Positions 27,004-36,019 of a DNA stretch of 64,000 nucleotides are shown here, piece after piece; the first letter of the stretch is position 1; every line of letters begins with the position of its first letter. Position numbers and translations under genes: made by a program. Source of the DNA: an uncultured Coriobacteriaceae bacterium (lineage in GTDB: Bacteria > Actinomycetota > Coriobacteriia > Coriobacteriales > Atopobiaceae); the NCBI GenBank assembly GCA_902798915.1, contig CADBYM010000005.1, positions 62,001 to 126,000 on the forward strand, read 5' to 3'. A model generated the notes under the pieces. It saw only the letters and a program-made list of their open reading frames with translations. It was not told the origin of the DNA and did no database searches.

Positions 27004-27045
27004 CCAGAGAGGGGCCGCCTCCGACTGGTAGCGGCCCCTCCCTGG
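27004..27045 (-). terminator. Hairpin after clpC
   Basis: Stem CCAG-A-GAGGGGCCGC / GCGGCCCCTC-C-CTGG with one mismatch and a 12-nt loop, 21 bases after the clpC stop. There is no clear T-run, but the fold and position fit a terminator. Confidence 0.55.
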
Positions 27046-27065
27046 CCAACGCCGTCCCGCTTGCG

Positions 27066-29669
27066 CTACTCGACGGAGGTGGAGTCAGGTGCGGGAGTGC
27101 GAGCGCTCGTCCAGCGCGAGTGCGCCTTGGGCAGCGCCATGTGCACGCGCTCCTCGGGTGCGGCAATCTCGCCGGCGCCCTTCGCAAACGAGAGTCCCTC
27201 GCCGTCTTCGGTCACGTCCACGTAGATGATGTCGCCTGCCACCCACTTGCCCTGGAGCATCTCCTCGGCCAGCGGGTCCTCGATGAGGGTCTGAATCGCA
27301 CGACGCAGCGGACGGGCACCGTAGATTTTGTCGGTGCCACGCTTGGCCACGAAGTCACGCGCCGCGTCGGTAAGCTCGATGGACATGCCTTGCCCGTACA
27401 GACGACGTCGCAGGTCAGAGACCATGAGGTCCACGATGCCGCGCAGCTGCTCGCCAGTGAGCGACTTGAAGACCACGACCTCATCCACGCGGTTGAGAAA
27501 CTCAGGTCGGAAGAGCTTCTTGAGCTCGCTCATCACGCGGGAGTTGATCTCGGCGTCAGAAAGGCCGCTCGACGAGCCGCCGAAGCCCATCGTGGTGGTG
27601 TGGGCGATGTCGCGCGCGCCGATGTTGCTCGTCATGATGACAACCGTGTTCGAGAAGTCCACGGTACGTCCCTGCCCGTCGGTAAGGCGACCCTCGTCAA
27701 GAATCTGCAACAAGATGTTGAAGACGTCCGGGTGGGCCTTCTCGATCTCGTCGAAGAGAACCACCGAGTAGGGACGACGACGCACGGCCTTGGTCAGCTC
27801 GCCGCCCTCGTCATAGCCCACGTATCCCGGAGGGGCACCAACGAGCTTGCTCACGGCATGCTTCTCCATGAACTCCGACATGTCGAAGCTGATGAGCGCA
27901 TCCTCGCTGCCAAAGAGAAACTCCGCAAGCGCCTTGGCCAGCTCCGTCTTGCCCACGCCCGAGGGGCCAAGGAAGATGAACGATCCACCGGGACGACGCG
28001 GGTCCTTGAGCGGTGAGCGACTGCGCCGAATCGCACGGCTCACGGCCCCAACCGCCTCGTCTTGACCGATGACGCGCTGGTGCAGCACCTCTTCGCAGCG
28101 CAGCAGCTTGGATGCCTCGCCCTCGGTGAGGTTGCTCACGGGCACACCCGAAATCGACGAGACCACGTCAGCGATATCGGCCTCTGTGACGACCACCACG
28201 TTGGCGTCCATCTCGTCGCGCCATGCCTGCTCGAGCTCGGTCTTCTTTGCATTGAGCGCACGCTCCTCGTCGCGTAGGCGCGCCGCCTCCTCAAACTCCT
28301 GAGCGGCCGCGGCGTCCGACTTCTGCTGACGTACGCGCGCAAGCTGCTCGTCTACCGCCGCGAGCTCGGGCGGCAGGGACATCTTGTGCACGCGGGTACG
28401 TGCGCCGGCCTCATCGAGCAAGTCGATGGCCTTGTCGGGCAGGAAGCGGTCCTGCACGTAGCGGTTCGAGAGCGTCACCGCAGCCGCAACGGCCTCATCG
28501 GTGTAGCGCACGTGATGATGCTCCTCGTAGGCGGACTGCAGGCCCTTGAGAATCTCGAGCGTGTCCTCAGGTGAGGGCTCGCCGATATTGACGGGCTGGA
28601 AGCGTCGCTCGAGTGCCGAGTCCTTCTCGATGTGCTTGCGATACTCGTCGGCCGTCGTGGCACCAATCACCTGAATCTCGCCACGCGAGAGGGGTGGCTT
28701 GAGGATGCTCGCGGCATCGATGGAGCCCTCGGCCGATCCGGCGCCCATGATGGTGTGCATCTCGTCGATGAAGAGGATGGCGTTCTTTGACTCCATGACC
28801 TCTGCGATTACCTTCTTCAGACGCTCCTCGAACTCGCCGCGGTACTTCGAGCCTGCGACGAGCGACGCGATGTCGAGCGTCCAGATCTGCTTGTCGCGCA
28901 GGATGTCGGGCACGTTGCCGCCCGCGATGAGCTGCGCAAGCCCCTCGACCACAGCCGTCTTGCCCACGCCGGGATCGCCCAGGATGAGCGGGTTGTTCTT
29001 TTGGCGGCGGGCCATGACCTGCATGACGCGCTCGACCTCGCGGTCGCGACCGATAACAGGATCGAGCTTGCCCTCGGTGGCAATCTTTGTGAGATTGCGC
29101 CCGAAGCGCTCGAGCAGCGAGTCATCATCGCCCTGCATGCCCTGCTGTCCGCCCATGAACGGGTTGCTCGCGTTACGCACGTCGCCCACGCCGGCCGCTT
29201 GGCGCGGCGCACGGGACTCCTGCGTGCTCTGGCCGGTGGAGATGAGCTCGTCCACGGAGTTGCGTACGGCGTCGCCCGACACACCCATGCGACCGAGCGT
29301 TTCCATGGCGCGACCGTTGCCCTCGTTGACGATTCCAAGCAACAGGTGCTCGGTGGCAATGTAGGTCTGGCCGTGGCTTATCATCTCGCGATACGAACCC
29401 TCGAGCACGCGCTTCGCGCGCGGCGTGAAGGGAATGTGCCCGCCGGGCGTAGGCTCGCCATCGTCCTTGGAGAGGCCGCGCACGGTCGCGATGGTCTCGT
29501 CGTAGGTAACATCGAGCTTCGCGAGAGCCTGGGCCGCGATGCCCTCACCCTCCTTTATAAGCGCGAGCAGGAGGTGCTCCGTGCCCACGAACATGCGGCC
29601 AAGGTTACGTGCCTCGTCCTGCGCAAGGTTCATAACCCGCCGCGCCTTGTCGGTGAACTTCTCGAACAT
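27066..29669 (-). CDS. clpC: ATP-dependent Clp protease ATP-binding subunit ClpC
   Basis: An 867-residue AAA+ unfoldase that feeds proteins to ClpP. Two N-terminal Clp-N repeats are at 1-~145 (MFEKFTDKARRVMNLAQDEA). The first AAA module has GDPGVGKTAVVEG. A UVR-type middle segment (AAAQEFEEAARLRDEERAL) marks ClpC rather than ClpB. The second AAA module has GPSGVGKTELAKALAEFLFG, and the C-terminal D2-small domain follows. The ATG at 29669 begins the conserved sequence; longer in-frame extensions are not conserved. No ctsR/mcsAB neighbours and no CIRCE site upstream. Confidence 0.95.
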   Translation of the reverse strand: MFEKFTDKARRVMNLAQDEARNLGRMFVGTEHLLLALIKEGEGIAAQALAKLDVTYDETIATVRGLSKDDGEPTPGGHIPFTPRAKRVLEGSYREMISHGQTYIATEHLLLGIVNEGNGRAMETLGRMGVSGDAVRNSVDELISTGQSTQESRAPRQAAGVGDVRNASNPFMGGQQGMQGDDDSLLERFGRNLTKIATEGKLDPVIGRDREVERVMQVMARRQKNNPLILGDPGVGKTAVVEGLAQLIAGGNVPDILRDKQIWTLDIASLVAGSKYRGEFEERLKKVIAEVMESKNAILFIDEMHTIMGAGSAEGSIDAASILKPPLSRGEIQVIGATTADEYRKHIEKDSALERRFQPVNIGEPSPEDTLEILKGLQSAYEEHHHVRYTDEAVAAAVTLSNRYVQDRFLPDKAIDLLDEAGARTRVHKMSLPPELAAVDEQLARVRQQKSDAAAAQEFEEAARLRDEERALNAKKTELEQAWRDEMDANVVVVTEADIADVVSSISGVPVSNLTEGEASKLLRCEEVLHQRVIGQDEAVGAVSRAIRRSRSPLKDPRRPGGSFIFLGPSGVGKTELAKALAEFLFGSEDALISFDMSEFMEKHAVSKLVGAPPGYVGYDEGGELTKAVRRRPYSVVLFDEIEKAHPDVFNILLQILDEGRLTDGQGRTVDFSNTVVIMTSNIGARDIAHTTTMGFGGSSSGLSDAEINSRVMSELKKLFRPEFLNRVDEVVVFKSLTGEQLRGIVDLMVSDLRRRLYGQGMSIELTDAARDFVAKRGTDKIYGARPLRRAIQTLIEDPLAEEMLQGKWVAGDIIYVDVTEDGEGLSFAKGAGEIAAPEERVHMALPKAHSRWTSARTPAPDSTSVE

Positions 29670-29878
29670 ATGGGTCTCTCTTCCCCTTGGCCGCGCCAAG
29701 CGCCGACCTCGTCTGTGTTCAGGATAACGAATTGTTGTGTACCCAAACGCGTCTCGGTTCATACATCGCGCTTGGAAAAGAGCGCGAGACACGCGATGGG
29801 CCTTCCGAAGATGGCCCAAACGGGGCCCACAAGGGAAACCCCTCACGGACCCCGCATATCCCCACTTTAGAGCATTGC

Positions 29879-31039
29879 TTAGTCAGAGTCGCTCACCAAG
29901 CCGTATCCGCAGATGTAACATGCCCAATCCTTGTAGTCATCCCACGCGGTGAAGGCATTCCTGTCGAAGAGGTAAATCGCCGAGAATGCCATGTCATAGC
30001 TCTCGCCCGGCTTCAACGTCATGTCCGGCAGACCCGTGATGTAGCACGTGCACCCCTGCATGTACCCGGTCTCATCCGTGCCCAGCCAAAGCGCGTGGAA
30101 GAGCTCCTGGGGATCTTTCCCCGTATTTGTGAAGCGCACGACCAGTTCCTCTTCGTCCGCCGAAACTGCCTCGATCGTAAAGTTGTCCTTGAGCGACGAG
30201 TACCGCGACGTGTTCGTGTTTTCGCACGTAATCTCGTACGCGGTCTCGGCGAGAGTTTCCCTCCCGTTGAAGTAGCTCGAGACAAGCACCACCGAGTCCC
30301 CAGGAGAAACCGCCGTGGCGCCATCGTAGCTTGTTTCCAGCTCCCTACCATTAGCGTCTTTGTAGGTAAAGTCCGCTCTTATGTCCAACAAGGACTTGGT
30401 GTTGTTCTTTATGATCAGGAAGCCGTGGCAGGTGGAGTCGCACGCACCCTTGAAGGAGCCCGACGGTGGATGCTCCATGTCGTCGATGGAAAGCTCCTCG
30501 TGAGGGATATGCTCCAGCATCACAGATTTGGGAGCAGGATCGGGAGTGGGCTCGGGATCGGGAGTGGGCTCGGGGTCGGGAGTGGGCTCGGGGTCGGTCG
30601 TCGGAGGATCGCTCACCACGACGCGAGGCCTCTCGGTGCGGGTGTATGTGCGGGAAGTCGAGGTGCCGCTAAACGCGTTCGAGCAACGAGCCATGCCGAG
30701 GCATAGGCGCAGGATGGCGCAGATAAGGACGATGACGCTCGTAACGGCTACCGCACCACCCTTTTTAGACGAATTGTTGGACGACCCGGAAGGGGTGGGT
30801 CCTGGGGTCGGCTTGGGCTCGGGGTCGGGGGCGGGCGTTGGCTCGGGGGCTGGCGTCGGCTCGGGCGTCGGCTCGGGCTCGGGCGCGGGAACTGCCGCCG
30901 GTACTGGCTCGGGCGCGGGTGCCACCGGTTCCGGCACAGGTGCCATTCCTCCCCTCGCCGAAATCTCAACAGGCGTACCGCATATTGGACACACCGTCGC
31001 CCCGTCTGGCAATCTGGTTCCACACTCCGTACAGAACAT
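29879..31039 (-). CDS. Zinc-ribbon membrane protein with Pro-Glu/Asp repeats
   Basis: A 386-residue protein. Zinc ribbon CTECG...CPICG at residues 3-21, a Pro-Glu-rich region of PEPTPEPTPAPEP type (~33-85), one membrane helix (~96-118, AVAVTSVIVLICAILRLCLG), and a second PDPEPT repeat (~150-168). An outer domain of ~200 residues with several Cys pairs follows, resembling FxLYD/DUF-type beta-sandwich domains (GFLIIKNNTKSLLDIRADFTY). The repeats are encoded by 18-bp tandem DNA repeats at ~30535-30600. Cell-envelope role likely; precise function unknown. Confidence 0.65.
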   Translation of the reverse strand: MFCTECGTRLPDGATVCPICGTPVEISARGGMAPVPEPVAPAPEPVPAAVPAPEPEPTPEPTPAPEPTPAPDPEPKPTPGPTPSGSSNNSSKKGGAVAVTSVIVLICAILRLCLGMARCSNAFSGTSTSRTYTRTERPRVVVSDPPTTDPEPTPDPEPTPDPEPTPDPAPKSVMLEHIPHEELSIDDMEHPPSGSFKGACDSTCHGFLIIKNNTKSLLDIRADFTYKDANGRELETSYDGATAVSPGDSVVLVSSYFNGRETLAETAYEITCENTNTSRYSSLKDNFTIEAVSADEEELVVRFTNTGKDPQELFHALWLGTDETGYMQGCTCYITGLPDMTLKPGESYDMAFSAIYLFDRNAFTAWDDYKDWACYICGYGLVSDSD

Positions 31040-31253
31040 CACGCACCCCCCAACGTCCAGAATGTTCACTCTTAGATAAGAGAATATCAGACCACGCCAC
31101 AAGAAGTGACCATCAGGGACACCACCGGAGCCACCCGTCGGGAGCAGCGGCCACAATCTTTTGCGGCCAAGAAATCCTTTGAGACGGCGGGCACATCTCC
31201 AGCGTATTACAGCCAACGATTGAGAAAGCCACCCCAATAGAAAGGTACCGACC

Positions 31254-31550
31254 ATGACAGAAGAGATGGTCCAAGAGCAGGGACTCATCGCAGACGGAGC
31301 GGAGCTGAACAAGGAGGAGCTCGTCGAAATTGCCGGCGGCTACATATATGACAACCGCAAATACGGTGGCGAGCGCTATGAGGTAAAAGACGGAAAGGGT
31401 GACGTTGTCGCCCGATTCACCGACAAGCAGGAGGCCATTAAATACGCAAGGAAGAACCTCCCGAATCAGCACGGCGGTTACTCTACGCAGCGCATTAACG
31501 ATAAGCGACCCACATGGATACAAGAGATCTTTGGAAACAAGCGCAGGTAA
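31254..31550 (+). CDS. Small protein with double-glycine leader
   Basis: A 98-residue protein. Residues ~17-28 (AELNKEELVEIAGG) form a C39-type double-glycine leader, with L-12, L-7, I-4, G-2 and G-1 positions correct for cleavage. The released part (~70 residues) begins YIYDNRKYGGERY and contains a small alpha/beta segment (VKDGKGDVVARFTDKQEAIK) like DUF2188-type modules, so it is larger than a classic bacteriocin. AAAGG precedes the ATG. No transporter is adjacent; the C39 exporter at 55094-57274 carries the needed peptidase. Maturation and secretion are inferred from the motif. Confidence 0.6.
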   Translation: MTEEMVQEQGLIADGAELNKEELVEIAGGYIYDNRKYGGERYEVKDGKGDVVARFTDKQEAIKYARKNLPNQHGGYSTQRINDKRPTWIQEIFGNKRR

Positions 31551-31595
31551 CGCCATTTGAACGCCAACAACCTCCAATCGCGGAGGAGAAGTCAC

Positions 31596-31632
31596 AGAGG
31601 GCAGCCCCATCGACCAGATGGGGCTGCCCTCT
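31596..31632. terminator. Bidirectional terminator hairpin
   Basis: Perfect 16-bp stem AGAGGGCAGCCCCATC / GATGGGGCTGCCCTCT with a 5-nt loop between the leader-peptide gene (plus) and lysS (minus), which converge here. The plus side continues into TGATTGTATT. Confidence 0.75.
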
Positions 31633-31682
31633 TGATTGTATTGACCGCTATGGTTGCCCTGCGGCTATGAGGTTGCCTGCGG

Positions 31683-33881
31683 CTACTTGCCGAAGGTGTC
31701 TCGGTCGGGAGCGGTAGCTTGCATGGCCTCGATCACGCTGCCAAAGAGCTCGCCCAGCTCCATGCCCATGAGCTCGGCGCCCTTCGCGATGATTGCGCGA
31801 TCGCAACCGGCCGCAAAGCGCTTGTCCTTGTACTTCTTGCGCAGCGACTTCACGTTGAAGTCCATCACGGACTTGCTGGGCCGCATAAGAATGGCCGCCT
31901 GGATGAGGCCAGAGAGCTCGTCACACGCCCAGAGCACCTTCTCCATCTGATGTTCCGGCTTAGGCAGCTCGGGGATGTGATCCGAGTTGTGGGTCTGGAT
32001 GGCATGAGCGACCGCAGGATTGGCGCCCGCCTCGGCCAGAAGCTCAGCCGTCTTGAGCGTGTGGACGGACGAGTCGTTCCATTCCTCCCAGTCGAGGTCG
32101 TGCAGCAGACCCACGATGCCCCAGAACTCGACGTTGGCAGGATCGTACTTCTCGGCGTAGTAGCGCATGAGGGCCTCGAGCGTCTCGCCGTGCTTGATGT
32201 GGAAGGCATCCTTGTTGTGCGCGCACAGAAGGTCGTACGCCTGCTCGCGCGTGATGCCCGCATTGAGCGCACCGTCCTCGGGTGCGGGAGCCTCGGCCAC
32301 CGCGGGAGCCTCCCCTGCCGAAGCGGCGCCATCGGCAGCCGCCACAGGAGCGGGAGCCTCGGCCGCCCCGCGGGCAGGCTGCTCGCGACGCTCAGGACGC
32401 AGGTGCGGGAAGAGCAACACGTCACGGATGGCAGGCTGGTCGCAGAAGAGCATCACCATGCGGTCGATGCCGTATCCGATGCCACCCGCCGGCGGCATGC
32501 CATACTCCAGCGCGCGCACGTAGTCGTAGTCGTACTCCATGGCCTCCTCGTCGCCAGCAGCCTTGGCCTCCACCTGTGCGGCGAAGCGGTCCTCCTGGTC
32601 CACCGGATCGTTGAGCTCGCTGAACGCGTTGGCGTATTCCTTGCCACAAATGACCAACTCGAAGCGATCGGTAAGGCGCGGGTCATCGGCGCGACGTTTG
32701 GCCAAGGGACTCACCTCGACGGGATAGTCGCACACGAAGGTCGGATCGACGATGGTCTTCTCGACCAGCTCGTCGTAGAGCTCGAAGATGAGCTTGCCCG
32801 CGCCCCAGCTCGACTCCCACTCGAGCCCGTTGGCCGTGAGCAGCTCGCGCAGCCGCTCGACGGGCGTGTCGATGCTCAGCTCCTCGCCCAGCACCTCACT
32901 GACAAGCTCGCTCATGGGGGCGGAGCGCCACGGGCTCGCGATGCTGATCGTCTGGCCCTGGTACTCCAGGGTGTCGCCCTTGCCAACGGCCACCGCACAC
33001 GCATGGAAGAGCCCCTCGGTGAGCTCCTTCATCGTGGAGAGGTCGCCGTAGGCGCAGTACGCCTCCATGGACGTAAACTCGGGATTGTGCGTGAGGTCCA
33101 TGCCCTCGTTGCGGAATTGCCGGCCTACCTCAAAGACACGCTCCATACCACCGACGATGCACCTCTTGAGGTGCAGCTCGGTGGCGATGCGCAGGTAGCA
33201 GTCCTGGTCGAGCACGTTGAAGTGCGTGGTGAAGGGACGGGCGTTGGCGCCACCAAGCGTCTCTTGCAGGATGGGCGTCTCCACCTCAAGGTATCCTTGG
33301 TCCTCCATGTAGCGACGAATCGCCGAGACGAGCCTCGAGCGATTGACGAACGTCTGCTTGACCTCGGGGTTCATGATGAGGTCCACGTAGCGCTGGCGGT
33401 AGCGCATCTCGCGGTCGGAAAGGCCGTGGAACTTCTCGGGCAGGGGGCGCAGGGACTTGGAGAGGAGCCTTAAGCCCGCGACCATCAGCGAGAGCTCGCC
33501 ACGCTTGGTGCGCATGGCGCTTCCCTCGGCCTCCACGATGTCGCCCACGTCGAACTGCCCCGCGAGCTCCCACGTCTGCGCGTCGAGGTTGTTCACGCGG
33601 CAGAAGAGCTGAATCTTGCCCGTGCTGTCCTCGAGGTCAATGAAGAGCAGCTTTCCGTGACCACGCTTGGCACGGATGCGACCGGCCAGATAGTACGCGC
33701 CGTCCTGGTCTGCGACGCCGCCCGCCTCGAGGTCCGCATAGCGCGCGGCGAGGTCGGCAACATGGATGGAGACGGTGGACGCTATGGGATAGGGGTCGAC
33801 GCCTGCGTCGATGAGGGCTTGCCGCTTCGCGCGGCGCATCGCTCGCTCGTCGTTGGACGCCACCTTTTCTTGTTCTGCCAT
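31683..33881 (-). CDS. lysS: Lysine--tRNA ligase fused to an HD domain
   Basis: A 732-residue protein. Residues 1-~500 are a complete class II lysyl-tRNA synthetase: OB-fold anticodon domain (AGRIRAKRGHGKLLFIDLED), motif 2 FRNEGMDLTHNPEFTSMEAY and motif 3 GGIGYGIDRMVMLF. A Pro/Ala/Glu-rich linker follows, then a ~190-residue HD-type hydrolase domain with LLHDLDWEEW and TLKTAELLAEAGANPAVAHA, giving the expected His/HD metal ligands (H...HD...H...D). The HD family includes phosphohydrolases, so the fusion could couple charging with nucleotide turnover; that is inference. AAGGAG precedes the ATG. Upstream sits an unusual hairpin region (33895-33968). Confidence 0.93.
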   Translation of the reverse strand: MAEQEKVASNDERAMRRAKRQALIDAGVDPYPIASTVSIHVADLAARYADLEAGGVADQDGAYYLAGRIRAKRGHGKLLFIDLEDSTGKIQLFCRVNNLDAQTWELAGQFDVGDIVEAEGSAMRTKRGELSLMVAGLRLLSKSLRPLPEKFHGLSDREMRYRQRYVDLIMNPEVKQTFVNRSRLVSAIRRYMEDQGYLEVETPILQETLGGANARPFTTHFNVLDQDCYLRIATELHLKRCIVGGMERVFEVGRQFRNEGMDLTHNPEFTSMEAYCAYGDLSTMKELTEGLFHACAVAVGKGDTLEYQGQTISIASPWRSAPMSELVSEVLGEELSIDTPVERLRELLTANGLEWESSWGAGKLIFELYDELVEKTIVDPTFVCDYPVEVSPLAKRRADDPRLTDRFELVICGKEYANAFSELNDPVDQEDRFAAQVEAKAAGDEEAMEYDYDYVRALEYGMPPAGGIGYGIDRMVMLFCDQPAIRDVLLFPHLRPERREQPARGAAEAPAPVAAADGAASAGEAPAVAEAPAPEDGALNAGITREQAYDLLCAHNKDAFHIKHGETLEALMRYYAEKYDPANVEFWGIVGLLHDLDWEEWNDSSVHTLKTAELLAEAGANPAVAHAIQTHNSDHIPELPKPEHQMEKVLWACDELSGLIQAAILMRPSKSVMDFNVKSLRKKYKDKRFAAGCDRAIIAKGAELMGMELGELFGSVIEAMQATAPDRDTFGK

Positions 33882-33894
33882 GAATGCTCCTTGT

Positions 33895-33968
33895 CTACAT
33901 ATATGTAGGGCACCACGGGGATGGTCCCCACGGTGCCCCGTGCGCCACGAACCATCCCCGTGGTGCCC
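33895..33968 (-). promoter_or_regulatory. Palindrome plus long hairpin between greA and lysS
   Basis: CTACATATATGTAG (33895-33908) is a perfect 14-bp palindrome just before the lysS ribosome site. It abuts an 18-bp perfect inverted repeat, GGGCACCACGGGGATGGT (33908-33925) with its complement at 33951-33968; the 25-nt loop can pair with the stem in alternative ways. There is no T-run. It may be a terminator, attenuator or RNA switch for lysS. Confidence 0.5.
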
Positions 33969-33983
33969 TTGTGTACTTGCTTG

Positions 33984-34463
33984 CTAGCGCGTGATGGCCT
34001 TGATGGTGAAGGTGCGCTGCTTGCCCGACGGCGTGGAAAAGGCGATTTGGTCGCCCACCACATGGCCGACCAGCGCCGCACCCGCCGGGGACTCGTTTGA
34101 GATGCGGTGGGCAAGCGAATTCGTCTCGGTCGTGCCCACGATGGTGAACTTCACCAACTTGCCCGCTGCGTCAACCAGCTCCACCGTACTGCCCACCGAA
34201 ACCATCGTGCCACGCTCGCCCACGACCTCGTCATCGGCGACCTGGGCGGTGTTCAGAATATGGCGCACCTCGTTAATGCGCGCCTCGTTCTGCGCCTGAG
34301 CCTCTCGCGCGGCATCGTACTCGGCGTTCTCGGAAAGGTCGCCGAACTCGCGCGCGATGCGCAACTGGTCGGCGATGTCGAGCTTCTGCTGCTCAAGGTC
34401 CTTGAGCTCCTGCTCTAGCTTCGCGTATCCCTCTGGGGTAAGGATGGTATTGTTGGTCGCCAT
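33984..34463 (-). CDS. greA: Transcription elongation factor GreA
   Basis: A 159-residue factor that rescues backtracked RNA polymerase by stimulating transcript cleavage. N-terminal coiled coil (LTPEGYAKLEQELKDLEQQK) with the acidic tip, DLSENAEYDAAREAQAQNEA, and the C-terminal FKBP-like domain ending ISNESPAGAALVGHVVGDQI. Normal length. The upstream sequence contains a ribosome site GCGAGGAG. It precedes lysS across the hairpin region; this order occurs in many Actinobacteria and Firmicutes. Confidence 0.95.
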   Translation of the reverse strand: MATNNTILTPEGYAKLEQELKDLEQQKLDIADQLRIAREFGDLSENAEYDAAREAQAQNEARINEVRHILNTAQVADDEVVGERGTMVSVGSTVELVDAAGKLVKFTIVGTTETNSLAHRISNESPAGAALVGHVVGDQIAFSTPSGKQRTFTIKAITR

Positions 34464-34509
34464 GTGCTCCTCGCTCTGGTTCGATTTAGGTCCGTGGGCC
34501 TCTTACCTG

Positions 34510-34713
34510 CTACTCGGACTTATCGTCCGTCTTGGCCGCGCCAGCGTCTTCCGCCTCGTCAGCATCGTCGTCATCGCCTTCCATGCCCTCGCGCACGTTC
34601 TTGACCGTCTTGCCAAGAGCGGAGCCGAGCTTGGGAAGGTTCTTGGGCCCAAAGATGACAAGAACGACCAGCAAGATAACGATGAGCTCTGGTCCGCCAA
34701 GTCCTAGAATCAT
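34510..34713 (-). CDS. tatA: Sec-independent translocase subunit TatA/E
   Basis: A 67-residue protein with the TatA layout: a short N-terminal membrane helix ([19 protein letters not shown]), the [14 protein letters not shown] hinge with Phe-Gly, an amphipathic helix ([14 protein letters not shown]) and an acidic tail. It helps form the twin-arginine export pore. The ATG at 34713 starts the helix and is preferred over a far-upstream in-frame codon. No tatC is in the window. Confidence 0.88.
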   Translation of the reverse strand: MILGLGGPELIVILLVVLVIFGPKNLPKLGSALGKTVKNVREGMEGDDDDADEAEDAGAAKTDDKSE

Positions 34714-34870
34714 GGATGCCTCCCCTTGTGTTCGGTATCGACATGCGTCTGGCGCAATGTCGCATCCGTTAGTATAGCCGAGGTCTGCACAAATGTGCCC
34801 AACACACAATCTCTACTTTCCAATTGCTATGCTAGGACCACGCCATGCCTGCGCCACCGGAGGCTGCCCC

Positions 34871-35701
34871 ATGGCGCAGGAGGATGCCGTGTTTCGAAGT
34901 CTCGCTCTCTATTCGATCGCATGCGCCGTAGTTGCCCTGCTGGTGCGCCTGCTCCTACCGCGCGTGCTCGCCTGGCGCGGCGTGTGGTTCCGCTGGCACA
35001 CGCGCTTCGGTCCGGCGCTCGTCTTTGACTCCGCCGACGAGGACGGCACCACGGTTCGCCTGCTCAACGTGAACGGAACGTACCAAAGCGTGTGCTACGT
35101 AGACAAGGAGCTGCTCTGGATGCCGGTGTGTGCGTATCACCGCACGTGGGGGAAGGAGGTGCGACGCAGGTTCGGCGCTCCCGAGGTGTCCGCCACCCCC
35201 TCGCGGCGCGCGCTCGTCATGGGCGGCGGCGGATACTCCTTCCCCAAGTGGCTCGTCGCATATCGACCCGACTTCTCCTGCGAGGTGGTAGAGATAGACC
35301 CCGCCATCGAGCAGATCGCCCGCGAGCAGTTCTTCCTCGATCAGCTCGTCGAGGAGTTCCACACCGAGCAGAACGGGCGGCTCTCGCTTCGGACCGGCGA
35401 TGCCTGGGACTGCCTTCTCGCTGACGAGCAGGGCTTCGACCTCATCGTGAACGACGCGTTCGGCGGAAACCGACCCCTCGGCCGACTCTCTACCACCGAG
35501 GGCGCACGGGCGATTCGCACGCACCTGCTCCCGGGCGGCCTCTACATAGGAAACGTCCGCACGCCACTTGAGGGAACTGGCGCGAAGGTCCTGCGTGCAA
35601 CCGAGAAGGCCTTCGCAGCCGAGTTCGCACACGTGCGCGTGATTCCCGAACGCCCAGAGGAACCCCGCAAGAAGGGAAACAACACTCTCGTGGCATGGTA
35701 A
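34871..35701 (+). CDS. Spermidine-synthase-like SAM-dependent methyltransferase fold protein
   Basis: A 276-residue protein. A membrane helix near the N-terminus (ALYSIACAVVALLVRLLLPR) precedes a Rossmann domain of the polyamine-synthase type: RRALVMGGGGYSFPKWLVAY (cofactor loop), VVEIDPAIEQIAREQF (acidic ribose ligand), and DAWDCLLADEQGFDLIVNDAF. The typical aminopropyltransferase active-site tyrosine/aspartate pattern is not clear, so this may be one of the many spermidine-synthase-like methyltransferases of unknown substrate. The ATG at 34871 has GGAGG 8 bases upstream. It is divergent from tatA. Confidence 0.75.
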   Translation: MAQEDAVFRSLALYSIACAVVALLVRLLLPRVLAWRGVWFRWHTRFGPALVFDSADEDGTTVRLLNVNGTYQSVCYVDKELLWMPVCAYHRTWGKEVRRRFGAPEVSATPSRRALVMGGGGYSFPKWLVAYRPDFSCEVVEIDPAIEQIAREQFFLDQLVEEFHTEQNGRLSLRTGDAWDCLLADEQGFDLIVNDAFGGNRPLGRLSTTEGARAIRTHLLPGGLYIGNVRTPLEGTGAKVLRATEKAFAAEFAHVRVIPERPEEPRKKGNNTLVAW

Positions 35702-35745
35702 GCTGTGAGCATCCTACTGCATGGGCACGCAACCGAGGGGGAACC

Positions 35746-35922
35746 ATGGCAAACGACGTGATGGGTGGCGCAAGCTTGGACGAATGGCTGGCCGAGCCGG
35801 ATTGTCCGCAGTGCGGCAGCGAGGACGTGGTCTGCAAGGAGACGTACAAGGATGGCCTCGGCCGCACCGTCAAGGTATGGTACTGCAACAAGTGCGGCCA
35901 CACGTGGACCGAGGTCAGCTAA
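35746..35922 (+). CDS. Small zinc-ribbon protein
   Basis: A 58-residue protein with one treble-clef-like zinc ribbon: CPQCG at ~20-24 and CNKCG at ~46-50, plus an internal Cys (VVCKETYKD). GAGGGGG stands just before the ATG. Co-oriented with and 44 bases after the methyltransferase-like gene. Function unknown. Confidence 0.65.
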   Translation: MANDVMGGASLDEWLAEPDCPQCGSEDVVCKETYKDGLGRTVKVWYCNKCGHTWTEVS

Positions 35923-35949
35923 GGGCCAATCCAAGCGGATTGCCCAAAA

Positions 35950-35975
35950 GGGGTGGTCCACTCGCGGACCACCCC
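35950..35975. terminator. Hairpin between convergent genes
   Basis: Perfect 10-bp stem GGGGTGGTCC / GGACCACCCC with a 6-nt loop, between the small zinc-ribbon gene (plus) and the gene ending at 36020 (minus). No T-run. Confidence 0.6.
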
Positions 35976-36019
35976 CAACTGCTTTGGAACCCCCGCAAAG
36001 GGGCGAGGGCATGTATCAT

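Noticed and set aside
29670..29878. Search for a CIRCE or CtsR box before clpC
   Set aside because: No TTAGCACTC-N9-GAGTGCTAA or clear heptad repeat was found.
31719..33473. A 584-codon open frame on the plus strand
   Set aside because: It is the complement of lysS; composition is a shadow of the synthetase.
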